This document shows, piece by piece, positions 1 through 9,033 of a DNA stretch of 64,000 nucleotides. The notes below the pieces were generated by a model. It saw only the letters and a list, made by a program, of their open reading frames with translations, was not told the origin of the DNA and did not search any database. The position numbers were made by a program, and so were the translations under genes. The stretch is from the NCBI RefSeq assembly GCF_023824315.1, contig NZ_CP098732.1:62001-126000 (forward strand), written 5' to 3'. Source of the DNA: Acinetobacter tibetensis. Lineage in GTDB: Bacteria > Pseudomonadota > Gammaproteobacteria > Pseudomonadales > Moraxellaceae. The first letter of the stretch is position 1; each line of letters begins with the position of its first letter.

Positions 1-84
1 GTTTCAGCAGCGATTCCTTGTATTGTGATTTCTGCCGTATTGATGTTAATTTTGGTCCAACGTCTACAGAAAGTCACCGTTTAA
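1..84 (+). CDS. C-terminal end of a membrane protein (partial)
   Basis: The first 27 codons form an open frame from the window edge to a TAA. They encode a hydrophobic helix (PCIVISAVLMLILVQRL) followed by a short basic tail. This looks like the last membrane helix of a transporter permease, but family assignment is impossible from so little. A strong intrinsic terminator follows 18 bases after the stop, so the gene ends a transcription unit. Confidence 0.6.
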   Translation, partial: VSAAIPCIVISAVLMLILVQRLQKVTV

Positions 85-101
85 ACATCGAATAGTCTAT
101 G

Positions 102-128
102 AATAGCCCGTATTTACGGGCTATTTTT
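102..128 (+). terminator. Intrinsic terminator
   Basis: A perfect 10-bp stem (AATAGCCCGT / ACGGGCTATT) with a 4-nt loop is followed by a T run. It closes the transcription unit of the truncated membrane protein upstream and isolates pncA. Confidence 0.85.
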
Positions 129-259
129 ATGGGCAATAAACAATCGGCAACAGCAGGAATTGCGGTAGACCAAGCCAGTGAGGCGGATGCACTGACTACA
201 TTCTTAGACTTTTGTTATATGCTAGCGAACAATGAATAAAAACAGTGAACGAAACGGAC

Positions 260-904
260 ATGCAACAGATACAAAACAAGAAAGCGTTGATTGTGGTGGA
301 TGTACAAAATGGTTTTACCCCAGGAGGAAATCTTGCGGTTGCCCATGCCGACCAAATTATTCCCAAAATAAATCAATTGGGGAATTATTTTGAGCAAATT
401 ATTCTGACCCAAGACTGGCATCCTGCACAGCATATTTCTTTTGCAGACAATCATGTGGGTAAACAAGCCTTTGATCAGATTGAACTGCCTTATGGCACAC
501 AGGTGCTTTGGCCTATGCATTGTGTACAAGGCAGCCATGATGCCGATTTTCATCCGGATTTAGTCTTACCCCAAGCCCAATTGATTATCCGTAAAGGCAT
601 GCATGTGAATATCGACAGTTATTCAGCATTTATGGAAGCAGATAGAAAAACCACGACAGGTCTGGCCGGTTATTTAAATGCACGTGGCATAGACACCGTC
701 TATATTGTGGGCATTGCGACAGATTTCTGTGTGGCATGGACAGCGATAGATGCCTGTCGTTTAGGCTTTAAAACTTATGTGATTGCTGATGCAACCAAAG
801 CGATTGATTTAAATGGTTCGTTGCAACATGCTTGGCAAGATATGCTGGCAGCCGGTGTACAACGCATTTACATCAAAGATATTGTTGCGACCATGACGGC
901 ATAA
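260..904 (+). CDS. pncA: Nicotinamidase
   Basis: Hydrolyses nicotinamide to nicotinate and ammonia in cytoplasmic NAD salvage, supplying substrate for the PncB encoded at 9.0 kb. The 214-residue protein (counted from the ATG at 260) has the full isochorismatase-fold active site: Asp14 (VVDVQNGF), Lys112 (RKG) and nucleophile Cys157 (GIATDFCVAW). The metal ligands Asp52, His54 (TQDWHP) and His87 (WPMHC) are also present, at positions almost identical to E. coli PncA. A GTG at 245 would add five residues. Neither start has a good ribosome binding site, so I chose the ATG because its numbering fits the family. The gene is monocistronic after a terminator. Confidence 0.93.
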   Translation: MQQIQNKKALIVVDVQNGFTPGGNLAVAHADQIIPKINQLGNYFEQIILTQDWHPAQHISFADNHVGKQAFDQIELPYGTQVLWPMHCVQGSHDADFHPDLVLPQAQLIIRKGMHVNIDSYSAFMEADRKTTTGLAGYLNARGIDTVYIVGIATDFCVAWTAIDACRLGFKTYVIADATKAIDLNGSLQHAWQDMLAAGVQRIYIKDIVATMTA

Positions 905-958
905 TTGGCGTAATCTCCTTTTACCTTTTCTAGTTTGACTCCCCATTGAGGACTGACG

Positions 959-1933
959 ATGTCTGTATTATTGCAATTGAGCCATTGGATTCAGAAAACG
1001 TTTGCTTTGTGGGTGGTGCTGTTTGCAGGGATCGCGTTGATTCTGCCCGAAGCCTTTGTCTGGTTAAAAGCCTATATCCCGTGGATGCTTGGGATTATTA
1101 TGCTGGGCATGGGAATGACCATGCAGTTGGCGGACTTTAAAGCCATAGCACAAACGCCGAAAGCGGTCTGTATTGGGGTAATCGCACAATTTGTGGTGAT
1201 GCCGTTGTTGGCTTATGTCCTGTGTCTGGTCTTTCAATTGCCTGCTGAATTGGCTGTCGGGGTGATTTTAGTCGGTTGTTGTCCCGGGGGAACCGCTTCG
1301 AATGTCATTACTTATATGGCAAAGGGCAATACAGCATTGTCTGTCGCCTGCACTGCGGTTTCGACCTTATTGGCACCTTTACTCACTCCATTTATTTTCT
1401 ATCTACTTGCGAGTCAATGGATTGAAATTAATGCGTGGTCAATGCTGAGTTCTATTTTACAGGTAGTGCTATTGCCGATTGTGGTGGGCTTAATTTTAAG
1501 ACGTTTATTGAAACAACAGATTCAGCAGTACATCAGTGTGATGCCCCTCATTTCTGTGCTGGCCATCGTCTTGATTGTGGCGGCAATTATTGGTGGCAGT
1601 AAAGCACAGCTCCTCCATTCAGGCTTGCTTATATTTCTGGTGGTGGCATTACACAATGGCTTAGGATATTTATTGGGATTTGGATGTAGCCGTTTATTTC
1701 ATTTAAATTATGCAGACAGTAAGGCGGTAGCGATAGAAGTTGGAATGCAAAACTCAGGTCTGGGTGTGGCTTTAGCCGCAGTACATTTTGCGACAGCACC
1801 TTTAGCCGCCTTACCCAGTGCAATTTTTAGTTTATGGCATAATATTTCAGGACCGATTTTGGCAACCTATTGGGCAAGTCGACAGCATGAATCGGGTTCT
1901 GAAATTGAATTAGAGTCAAGAAAACCCGAATAA
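959..1933 (+). CDS. Bile acid:sodium symporter (BASS) family transporter
   Basis: An inner-membrane protein of 324 residues with about nine or ten hydrophobic helices. The BASS/SBF signature LVGCCPGGTASNVITYMAKG lies around residues 100-120, and the sodium-binding-like segment GMQNSGLGVALA is near residue 263. Family members import bile acids, pantoate, keto acids or other organic anions with Na+. The substrate here cannot be read from sequence. A GAGG ribosome binding site precedes the ATG. The gene starts 54 bases after pncA on the same strand, so co-transcription is possible but no functional link is evident. Confidence 0.88.
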   Translation: MSVLLQLSHWIQKTFALWVVLFAGIALILPEAFVWLKAYIPWMLGIIMLGMGMTMQLADFKAIAQTPKAVCIGVIAQFVVMPLLAYVLCLVFQLPAELAVGVILVGCCPGGTASNVITYMAKGNTALSVACTAVSTLLAPLLTPFIFYLLASQWIEINAWSMLSSILQVVLLPIVVGLILRRLLKQQIQQYISVMPLISVLAIVLIVAAIIGGSKAQLLHSGLLIFLVVALHNGLGYLLGFGCSRLFHLNYADSKAVAIEVGMQNSGLGVALAAVHFATAPLAALPSAIFSLWHNISGPILATYWASRQHESGSEIELESRKPE

Positions 1934-2101
1934 AATGAGTAGATTATTCTAATACAGGTGTGAGTTCTGCCTATAAAACCAACACTGGGACTGTATATTG
2001 AAGCTGAGTCTTAGGCTGTAATAAAAACGTCATAAACACTGCATAACATGCAGACACAGAGGGTAAAGAGTTGATTAAAAAATCAACCACATTGAGTCTA
2101 C

Positions 2102-4165
2102 ATGGAAAATTTTCAGCATTCATCAGCAACGTATTTTAATCGAGAATTGGCATTAATTGAATTTAATCGGCGTGTTCTGGCTCAGGCGAGAAATCCCGAT
2201 TTACCCATTTTAGAGCGACTCAACTTTCTAATTATTTTTTCCCGTAATCTAGATGAGTTTTTTGAAATTCGAGTTGCGGGGTTAATGAAGCAACAGGATT
2301 TAAACGCCATTACCCGAATGCCTGATGGTATTCCAACCGATGTGGTTTTGTCAGAACTTTCGACCATTGTGCATCAGGCAGTCCAACAACAATACGAGAT
2401 TTTCAACCATTCCATTTTGCCGCAGTTACAAGGCTTTGGAATTCATTTCATTCAATATCAAGATATTTTAGAAAAGCATAAAGCGTGGATTGCCAACTAT
2501 TTTGCCAAACAAGTGCAGCCTGTGTTGACGCCAATCAGTTTAGATCCATCACATCCCTTTCCTCGCTTGGTCAATAAAAGTCTGAATTTCATTGTGAGTC
2601 TGGAAGGTAAAGATGCCTTTGGGCGTGAAATTGAAATGGCGATTGTGCCTGCGCCTCGTTCTTTACCACGTTTGATTCATTTGCCCGAGAGTGTGGTGGG
2701 GAATCATCAAGAACAGATTTTCCTAACCGCCATTATTCAGCAACATATCAGTGATTTATTTCCGGGTATGAAAGCGACAGGTTGCTATGCGTTTCGTGTG
2801 ACACGCAACGCTGATTTAATTTTGTCGGAAGATGTTGATGATCTGGCGGTGGCATTAAAAGATGAGCTGTCTTCGCGGCGTTTTGGTCGCGCGGTGCGTT
2901 TAGAAATTGAAGATGATTGTCCTCGTGAAATTACGGATTATTTGCTGAATCAATTTGATTTAGATCAAGAGCATTTATATTCGATTTCGGGACCCATCAA
3001 TTTATCACGCTTAACCACCAGTTTTGCTCGCCCAGATTTGAAATATCCCGTATTTAACCCTGTTATTCCGAAGGCGTTTCGTAAGCAACAGTCCATCTTT
3101 GAGATTTTGAAAAAAGAAGATGTGTTACTGCATCATCCTTTTGATTCATTTCAACCTGTGATCAGTTTATTGCGTGAAGCGGCAAAAGATCCGAATGTAT
3201 TGGCCATTAAGCAAACGCTCTATCGCAGTGGGCCAGATTCGGAAATTGTGCAAGCCTTAGCAGAAGCTGCCCGTAATGGCAAAGAAGTCACCGCGGTGAT
3301 TGAGCTGCGGGCACGTTTTGATGAAGAATCGAATATTACCGTGGCCAATGTCTTGCAAGAAGCGGGGGCAGTGGTGGTGTACGGCATTGTGGGTTATAAA
3401 ACGCATGCCAAAATGATTTTAATCGTACGTCGTGAAGATCAGCAATTGGTGCGTTATGCACATTTAGGCACAGGCAATTATCATGCTGGTAATGCCAAAA
3501 TGTATACCGATTATGGCTTAATGACCACGCAGCCTGATATTTGTGAAGATGTACATCGGATGTTCCAAGAGCTGACGGGGATGGGCAAGATGGCAAAATT
3601 AAAGACTTTGCTGCATGCCCCTTTCACCTTGCATACTGAATTGCTGAAGTTGATTGATCAGGAAATTGCGTGTGCACAAGCGGGGAAAAATGCGCGCATT
3701 ATCATTAAAGTCAATGCACTGACCGAGCCACAACTGATTGCAGCTTTATATCGTGCTTCGCAAGCCGGGGTGAAAATTGAACTGATTATTCGTTCGATTT
3801 GCTGTTTGGTTCCACAACTGGAGGACTTGTCCGAAAATATTCGAGTGCGATCCATTGTAGGACGTTTCTTGGAACATACCCGCGTCTATTATTTTGAACA
3901 GGGTGGTGAAAAGAAACTGTACTGTGCCAGCGCAGACTGGATGGGGCGTAATTTATTTTCGCGTGTTGAAACTTGCTTCCCCATTTTAGACTCGAAAATC
4001 AAAAAACGTATTCTGCAAGATGGCTTACTCAATTATTTGTCGGATCAAAAAGGCACGTGGGAATTGCAGTCTACAGGAGAGTGGATTCCAGCCTACGTTG
4101 CTCCAGATGAAGTGCCGCATTCAGCGCAAGAGTTCTTAATCAGCAAAAGCCTACAAAAAATTTAA
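2102..4165 (+). CDS. ppk1: Polyphosphate kinase 1
   Basis: Reversibly transfers the ATP gamma-phosphate onto polyphosphate chains. The protein is 687 residues, essentially the same length as E. coli Ppk. It has an N-terminal helical domain, a head domain and two phospholipase-D-like C-terminal domains. The autophosphorylated histidine is His435 ([10 protein letters not shown]) and the second catalytic histidine is His592 (LEHTRVYYF), the same residue numbers as in E. coli. It ends at a bidirectional terminator shared with the convergent gene. A Pho regulon link would be plausible because phoBR lies 8 kb away, but I see no Pho box in its 168-base leader. Confidence 0.96.
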   Translation: MENFQHSSATYFNRELALIEFNRRVLAQARNPDLPILERLNFLIIFSRNLDEFFEIRVAGLMKQQDLNAITRMPDGIPTDVVLSELSTIVHQAVQQQYEIFNHSILPQLQGFGIHFIQYQDILEKHKAWIANYFAKQVQPVLTPISLDPSHPFPRLVNKSLNFIVSLEGKDAFGREIEMAIVPAPRSLPRLIHLPESVVGNHQEQIFLTAIIQQHISDLFPGMKATGCYAFRVTRNADLILSEDVDDLAVALKDELSSRRFGRAVRLEIEDDCPREITDYLLNQFDLDQEHLYSISGPINLSRLTTSFARPDLKYPVFNPVIPKAFRKQQSIFEILKKEDVLLHHPFDSFQPVISLLREAAKDPNVLAIKQTLYRSGPDSEIVQALAEAARNGKEVTAVIELRARFDEESNITVANVLQEAGAVVVYGIVGYKTHAKMILIVRREDQQLVRYAHLGTGNYHAGNAKMYTDYGLMTTQPDICEDVHRMFQELTGMGKMAKLKTLLHAPFTLHTELLKLIDQEIACAQAGKNARIIIKVNALTEPQLIAALYRASQAGVKIELIIRSICCLVPQLEDLSENIRVRSIVGRFLEHTRVYYFEQGGEKKLYCASADWMGRNLFSRVETCFPILDSKIKKRILQDGLLNYLSDQKGTWELQSTGEWIPAYVAPDEVPHSAQEFLISKSLQKI

Positions 4166-4180
4166 TCTTTAAGACAGCAT

Positions 4181-4210
4181 AAAAAAGCTTGACACGAGTC
4201 AGGCTTTTTT
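4181..4210. terminator. Bidirectional intrinsic terminator
   Basis: A stem with an A-rich 5' side and T-rich 3' side (AAAAAAGCTTGAC / GTCAGGCTTTTTT, one wobble pair) sits between the convergent ppk1 and the gene at 4223. It can work on both strands. Confidence 0.85.
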
Positions 4211-4222
4211 ATTGCAGCAAGC

Positions 4223-5494
4223 TTATGAGGCTTTAGATTGTTTGCCTTTCAGAATCTCAGTTCTTAAACTTTGTGCCAATTCGGCTGTACTGCTATCCAT
4301 CCCATTGACCATAAAGGCATGACGAGTCAATACATTGGTCGGATTCGGCAAGGACACCAAGTCATAATGCTCGCTGATATCCTTTAACAATTCATTGTTC
4401 AAATGCACTGCGCTTTCTTTGGCAGACAGTTGATGAACCAAACGCTCAGCCGCTTGCACGGCAGACAACTGCATGGCGTCTACCGACGAAGAAATAGCAC
4501 TGCGGGTTTGTAAAACGAAACGTTTTTCTTCACGGTAGCGTTTATATAAAACTTCCGACAATAATTGGAACACTGAACTAATCATCACCAGACAAGGCAC
4601 GGCATCAGGCATGTCAGCCGATAGGGTAATGGTTGCCCCTTGTGCGCTGAATTGCTGCACCGTAGTAATGTCAGAACGATTCAATTTATAGTGCTGAACA
4701 GCAAGCTCAATACTTTTGTTCAAGAAAATCTGGCACAAATTGAAATAAGGTACAGATACCGTCTGATTGACTGAATCGAGGAGTTGCTTCGGATCATAAT
4801 ATTGAATGTTCAATGCGACCGAGCAATCATCCAAAATCACAGGTTTAATTTCTTTGGCTTTATTTTTATTCTGGAACTGTTGTTGGGCTTGAGCAATGGT
4901 TAACGCAGCATTATGTTTCTCTTGCTCAAGTGCTTGAGTTAAGGCCTGAATTTCATGTTTTAAGCGGGATTCATTATTAATGCGTGCTAAATATTCTGTA
5001 CGGCTTGGGCGCGCAATAGCACGGTAACCTAACCACAGTAAGCCGTGAATAAAAAACGAGAACAAAATGGCCAACCATTGAGTCCGTAAAATTTCACCAA
5101 TGCTAGGTTTGATCAGAGTAATTTCAATGGTGCCGACTTTTTTCTCATTTTGTAAGGCATCACGAACAAAGACTTCACCATCACGCGTTTTGGATAAACC
5201 GCCTGTGGCCAAAACCTGATTAGTACCATCTAAAATTCGAATAGAGGCGACACTTGGATTTGTGGCGTAACGATTTACCAATAAGGCCAGTGATACTGTA
5301 TTGGCAGGTTCAAGTTCCGATAAACTGTCTGTGACCAACTGACTGGTCATCAACTGTCCCTGATTCGCACGGTTTTCATTTAGTTGGTGAGTGGTTGCAA
5401 TCACCAATAAAAAGGTATGAAGTGCAAAACTTATTATCAGTAGGCTAGCAAATAGCCCTTGTCTAGGCGCATTCAACGTAAACTTCCAAGGCAA
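4223..5494 (-). CDS. AhpA/YtjB-like membrane protein, hypothetical
   Basis: Membrane protein of 423 residues, function unknown. There is one N-terminal transmembrane helix (about residues 13-35), a periplasmic sensor-like segment to about 135, a second helix (about 140-158), and a predicted coiled coil (about 175-215, rich in Q/E/K/A). The C-terminal domain shows no motif I recognise. The first 160 residues resemble the AhpA/YtjB (Smp) family, and in E. coli ytjB is also divergent from serB, which supports the assignment. This protein is about twice the E. coli length. The first in-frame start is TTG (TTG CCT TGG), two codons after a stop, with no clear ribosome binding site. Confidence 0.65.
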   Translation of the reverse strand: MPWKFTLNAPRQGLFASLLIISFALHTFLLVIATTHQLNENRANQGQLMTSQLVTDSLSELEPANTVSLALLVNRYATNPSVASIRILDGTNQVLATGGLSKTRDGEVFVRDALQNEKKVGTIEITLIKPSIGEILRTQWLAILFSFFIHGLLWLGYRAIARPSRTEYLARINNESRLKHEIQALTQALEQEKHNAALTIAQAQQQFQNKNKAKEIKPVILDDCSVALNIQYYDPKQLLDSVNQTVSVPYFNLCQIFLNKSIELAVQHYKLNRSDITTVQQFSAQGATITLSADMPDAVPCLVMISSVFQLLSEVLYKRYREEKRFVLQTRSAISSSVDAMQLSAVQAAERLVHQLSAKESAVHLNNELLKDISEHYDLVSLPNPTNVLTRHAFMVNGMDSSTAELAQSLRTEILKGKQSKAS

Positions 5495-5553
5495 TTCTAT
5501 TCAAATTCGATTATGATTCTCACAATAGTTGTAGCTCAGACTCGAGTCAATTC

Positions 5554-6774
5554 ATGCGAGAAATCATTCTTATATCATTTTTAGGACCCGACCAACCTAA
5601 TCAATTCACTCGATTAATGCAGGTTTTGTCCACTCATTCCTTACAAATTCTAGATGTTGGACAAGCCGTCATCCATAATCAACTGACTCTAGGTATTGTT
5701 GTTTCGTCAGATGACCAGACTGCAACAGCATTAGCCATGAAGGAAATTCTGATTCTAGCACATGATATCGGCTTAACAGTGCGCTTTAAACCGATCTCTG
5801 CAACAGAATATGATCAATGGGTAAGTGAAGGTGGACGTACACGCTATATTGTCACGGCTTTGGCGCCAGAACTGACTGCTGAGCATTTACAAGCTGTTAC
5901 CAATATTGTGTCGAACCAAGGTTTTAATATTGAAACAGTGATCCGTTTATCGGGTCGTCCACAGCTACAAAACCAGTCAGAAGGACCAAAACGTTCTTGT
6001 GTACAGTTTGGTCTGAGCGGGCAAATGTTAGATGCAACCGCAATGCGTGCAGCTTGCTTACGTTTGTCCTCAGAACTCAGTATTGATATTGCGGTGCAAG
6101 AAGACAATGCTTACCGTCGCAACAGCCGTTTAGTGTGTTTTGACATGGATTCGACCCTCATTGAACAAGAGGTGATTGATGAATTGGCGATTGAAGCGGG
6201 TGTGGGTGAGCAAGTTGCAGAAATTACTGAACGTGCCATGCAAGGGGAGTTGGATTTCCAACAAAGCTTCCGCGCGCGTGTTGCATTATTAAAAGGTTTG
6301 GATGCTTCGGTATTACCTAAAATTGCGGAACGCTTGACCATTACGGAAGGCGCAGAACGATTAATTACAACATTAAAATCATTGGGTTATAGAACAGCAA
6401 TTTTATCAGGTGGCTTCCAGTACTTTGCCGAGTATTTACAAGCCAAACTTGGGATTGATGAAGTGCATGCCAATGTACTAGATGTACAAGATGGCCATGT
6501 CACAGGTGAAGTCAAAGGACATATTGTCGATGGCGCACGTAAGGCATTTTTATTGCGTGAACTGGCAGACAACATGGGTATTTCACCAGAGCAAACCATT
6601 GCAGTGGGGGATGGTGCCAATGATTTACCAATGTTGTCTTTGGCGGGTTTAGGCGTTGCTTTCCGTGCGAAACCTTTAGTCCGTCAGAATGCCAATCAGG
6701 CGATTTCAAGCGTGGGACTGGATGGTGTTTTATACCTGTTGGGTGTGCATGATAAAGATCTTAACTGCGTGTAA
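5554..6774 (+). CDS. serB: Phosphoserine phosphatase
   Basis: Last step of serine synthesis: phosphoserine to serine plus phosphate. In the 406-residue protein the first 185 residues form two ACT-like regulatory domains. The HAD-type phosphatase follows, with nucleophile Asp197 and acid/base Asp199 in FDMDST, Ser/Gly in ILSGGFQYF, and the metal motif GDGANDLPML. The long form with tandem ACT domains is usual in Pseudomonas and Acinetobacter; E. coli SerB is shorter. ACT domains commonly bind amino acids, so feedback by serine is plausible but not shown. It is divergent from the AhpA/YtjB-like gene and ends at its own terminator. Confidence 0.95.
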   Translation: MREIILISFLGPDQPNQFTRLMQVLSTHSLQILDVGQAVIHNQLTLGIVVSSDDQTATALAMKEILILAHDIGLTVRFKPISATEYDQWVSEGGRTRYIVTALAPELTAEHLQAVTNIVSNQGFNIETVIRLSGRPQLQNQSEGPKRSCVQFGLSGQMLDATAMRAACLRLSSELSIDIAVQEDNAYRRNSRLVCFDMDSTLIEQEVIDELAIEAGVGEQVAEITERAMQGELDFQQSFRARVALLKGLDASVLPKIAERLTITEGAERLITTLKSLGYRTAILSGGFQYFAEYLQAKLGIDEVHANVLDVQDGHVTGEVKGHIVDGARKAFLLRELADNMGISPEQTIAVGDGANDLPMLSLAGLGVAFRAKPLVRQNANQAISSVGLDGVLYLLGVHDKDLNCV

Positions 6775-6790
6775 CCATTACAGTTTCATG

Positions 6791-6822
6791 AAAAAAACGC
6801 AATCTTAGGATTGCGTTTTTTG
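6791..6822 (+). terminator. Intrinsic terminator of serB
   Basis: AAAAAACGCAATC pairs with GATTGCGTTTTTT around a short TTAG loop, directly after serB. Confidence 0.88.
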
Positions 6823-7186
6823 TTTTCTTCTGCGTGACTTTTGTATTAAAAAATCATCTAACGATTGGTCACAATCTGCTTCATATCGGGTGTCCAAAAA
6901 ATATTTTTTTCGTTGAAAAACCCCGTTGTTTTTTTGTAATGACACGCCAACTCATGGCATATCTTGCTTCCATTCAAGTCGAAATGACAAAAAATGTAAT
7001 GACAAAATAATATTGCGACAAGGTATGTCGTTCAATAAAAAAGCATGCCTTTTTTTCTGTTTAAAACTGCTCATAATGCTTGCATAGAGATACAGATAAA
7101 CAAATTTCACAAAATTAATATAGGTCGTGAGAATTACTGGTCGGGTCCCTGCCCAGACACGATTTCCATTGAAGACGGAGGTTTTT
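6823..7186. other. Non-coding stretch with short repeats and a structured leader
   Basis: There is no convincing gene here. Three copies of a WAATGACA motif lie between about 6930 and 7005, a small inverted repeat (CGACA / TGTCG) at 7016-7030, and a weak A-run/T-run hairpin around GCATGC at about 7037-7057. From 7122 to 7165 the transcript leading into the next gene can fold: GTCGTG (7124-7129) pairs with CACGAT (7158-7163), enclosing a CTGG/CCAG hairpin. Open frames overlapping this interval have no ribosome binding sites and are dismissed. Confidence 0.4.
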
Positions 7187-7519
7187 ATGGTCACAGCGAA
7201 TTTAGCAACCATAATTGGCTTGAGTTGTGTGGCTGTTGCACTGATTGCTGTTTTCTTCTCGCCTTATCGTCGTTGGCTGAGCTTTATGTTCGCAGGTATG
7301 ATGTTCTGGGGCTTGCTAGAAATGATTCGACTGAGCATTCAGGTCGTGTTTGATTTACCTATGGCGTATAGTTATCTGGCTGCGGTGAGCTTATCCATGA
7401 CGATGGTGACGCTATTATTGTTCCGAGAAGATCGCCGTGCTGAACGTGCTTTATCAAAGCGTCGTTACATTGAACATACCCCTGTATATGAAGATGATCA
7501 ACAGTACAGTAGCCGTTAA
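7187..7519 (+). CDS. Small inner-membrane protein, unknown function
   Basis: Protein of 110 residues with about three hydrophobic segments (roughly residues 5-23, 29-50 and 58-76) and a charged, Arg/Glu-rich cytoplasmic tail ending in YEDDQQYSSR. I do not recognise a family. The start is set by a strong GGAGG five bases before the ATG at 7187; upstream in-frame codons lack such a site. It stands alone, with a structured 5' leader and no clear terminator. Confidence 0.7.
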   Translation: MVTANLATIIGLSCVAVALIAVFFSPYRRWLSFMFAGMMFWGLLEMIRLSIQVVFDLPMAYSYLAAVSLSMTMVTLLLFREDRRAERALSKRRYIEHTPVYEDDQQYSSR

Positions 7520-7891
7520 GCGTTGACGGCTCCTTTTCAGCCAAGATGGGAGGGAGCTAAGTTCCAAGGCAGTTTGGACAATCAGAAAATAACAATAAGT
7601 ATTACCATACTAGGCTGAATGCTGATGATGCAGTTCATACGTGTAGAAATAGGTAAGTTTTGATTTTTAGTCAGGACAGTTGTGATTTAGCCAATCTAAG
7701 GGTTTAAACTTTTATATGCTGATTTACGCATGCGACAAAAAGACTGTGATTTTGTGATCAACATAAAATTTTTGTTTGTGACTTTAGCGCTCAGATTGGG
7801 ATTGTTATACAAAGCCTAGCTTCCATCAGAATTAAGTTATGGTAGGATGGAGCAGTCAATTTTTCTACAATTACAATAGGCTTTAAACGTC
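7520..7891. other. Intergenic stretch, no gene seen
   Basis: 372 bases between the small membrane protein and the SCP2 gene. A GCTCC/GGAGC pairing just after the upstream stop could form a loose hairpin, but no T run follows. No open frame with a ribosome binding site is visible. The AT-rich right half probably carries the promoter of the next gene, though I cannot place it confidently. Confidence 0.4.
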
Positions 7892-8371
7892 ATGAAACTG
7901 TCTTCAATTCCAGTTGTCAAACTACCTTTGGTCGATGTGAGCACGGATCCACTTGATCTTTTAGTGGCGAGTTTAGTGTTGCGCATGAAACAACTGGCTC
8001 GTACCAGCCCAAAATTTATTGAGTTGATTCATGAGCGTCAATTTCGCATCCAAATTGGGACTGACCAAGGTGTAGCGCGTCAAATTATTATCAACAATGG
8101 ACAAATTGATACAGTTTCAGGTGATGCAGAGAAAGCCGATTTTATCCTGCAATTTGTAGACAGCGAGCAAGGTGTGAAAACCTTACTGAAAGGTGATCCA
8201 TCGGCATTCATGACGGGGATGCAAAATGGCAGCATCAAAATGGAAGGTGACTTCAGCTTATTGGTTTGGTTTAACAAAGTTGCAAAATTGATTCCACCAA
8301 AATTACCAAAACCAGTGAAAGAGAAAATTCAATTGGCGCGTCAATTCTTAAAAGAAAAAACAGGTCGATAA
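7892..8371 (+). CDS. SCP2 sterol-binding domain protein
   Basis: Soluble protein of 159 residues, mostly one SCP2-type lipid-binding domain (about residues 40-135, with DFILQF, LLKGDPSAFMTGMQNGSIKMEGD and an amphipathic end). Bacterial SCP2 proteins of this size include the ubiquinone-synthesis accessory factors UbiJ and UbiT. The layout here resembles UbiT, but I cannot separate these from other SCP2 proteins without alignment. It is a single gene followed by a strong terminator. Confidence 0.75.
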   Translation: MKLSSIPVVKLPLVDVSTDPLDLLVASLVLRMKQLARTSPKFIELIHERQFRIQIGTDQGVARQIIINNGQIDTVSGDAEKADFILQFVDSEQGVKTLLKGDPSAFMTGMQNGSIKMEGDFSLLVWFNKVAKLIPPKLPKPVKEKIQLARQFLKEKTGR

Positions 8372-8386
8372 GTCTTAAATTGCGAA

Positions 8387-8428
8387 GCAATAAAAAAGCC
8401 TACAACTCACTGTAGGCTTTTTTATTGC
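8387..8428. terminator. Bidirectional intrinsic terminator
   Basis: An 18-bp perfect stem (GCAATAAAAAAGCCTACA with its complement) around a 6-nt loop serves the SCP2 gene and the convergent dtd. Confidence 0.9.
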
Positions 8429-8436
8429 GGAATTTT

Positions 8437-8877
8437 TCATTCAACTTCAAGCTGAAAAGTCACAGGACCGTCATTAATTAAATGCACTTTCATGTCTGCT
8501 GCAAAAATGCCCGTTTGTACTTGTTCAAACTGAGATTTGGCATAGTCCACCAATTGCTCATACAAGACTTTGGCAGCATCAGGCGGCATTGCAGGGCCAA
8601 AATCTGGGCGTAAGCCTTTTTGTGTTTGCGCCATCAGGGTAAATTGCGACACCAACAATAAACCACCTTGAGCTTGTGCCACGTTCCAGCCCATTTTGCC
8701 TTGTTCATCATCAAAAATGCGGTACTTGAGGATTTTATCAATCAGCTTTTTGCCTTTTTCAAGCTGATCCTCTTTGCCGATTCCCAAAAAGACCAGCAAC
8801 CCATGTTGAATTTCACCCGTAACTTGACCGTCGACGATCACTTTGGCTTCAAGTACTCGCTGTAATAAAGCACGCAT
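8437..8877 (-). CDS. dtd: D-aminoacyl-tRNA deacylase
   Basis: Removes D-amino acids (notably D-Tyr) and glycine mischarged onto tRNA. It is 146 residues, the normal DTD length. The two family motifs are present: SQFTL at 77-81 (nucleophilic Thr80) and the Gly-cis-Pro motif GPVT at 137-140, which excludes L-aminoacyl groups. It is convergent with the SCP2 gene and divergent from pncB. Confidence 0.95.
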   Translation of the reverse strand: MRALLQRVLEAKVIVDGQVTGEIQHGLLVFLGIGKEDQLEKGKKLIDKILKYRIFDDEQGKMGWNVAQAQGGLLLVSQFTLMAQTQKGLRPDFGPAMPPDAAKVLYEQLVDYAKSQFEQVQTGIFAADMKVHLINDGPVTFQLEVE

Positions 8878-9033
8878 GAGAATCCCTCAATGTTAATGTG
8901 GCAGGCATTGTAGCAAAGATGACTTTAGCAGGGGTTTTGAGACATCTTGATTTGGTGAGTTTTCTGCAATCAATGGCTTTTTTCAGCTTGAAAGTGTGCT
9001 TTAATGCTAGAAGTTGATAAAAACTGAACCTTT

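Noticed and set aside
7045..7353. 102-codon frame overlapping the small membrane-protein gene
   Set aside because: The GGAGG-led ATG at 7187 in another frame gives a hydrophobic, plausible protein. This frame has no start signal.
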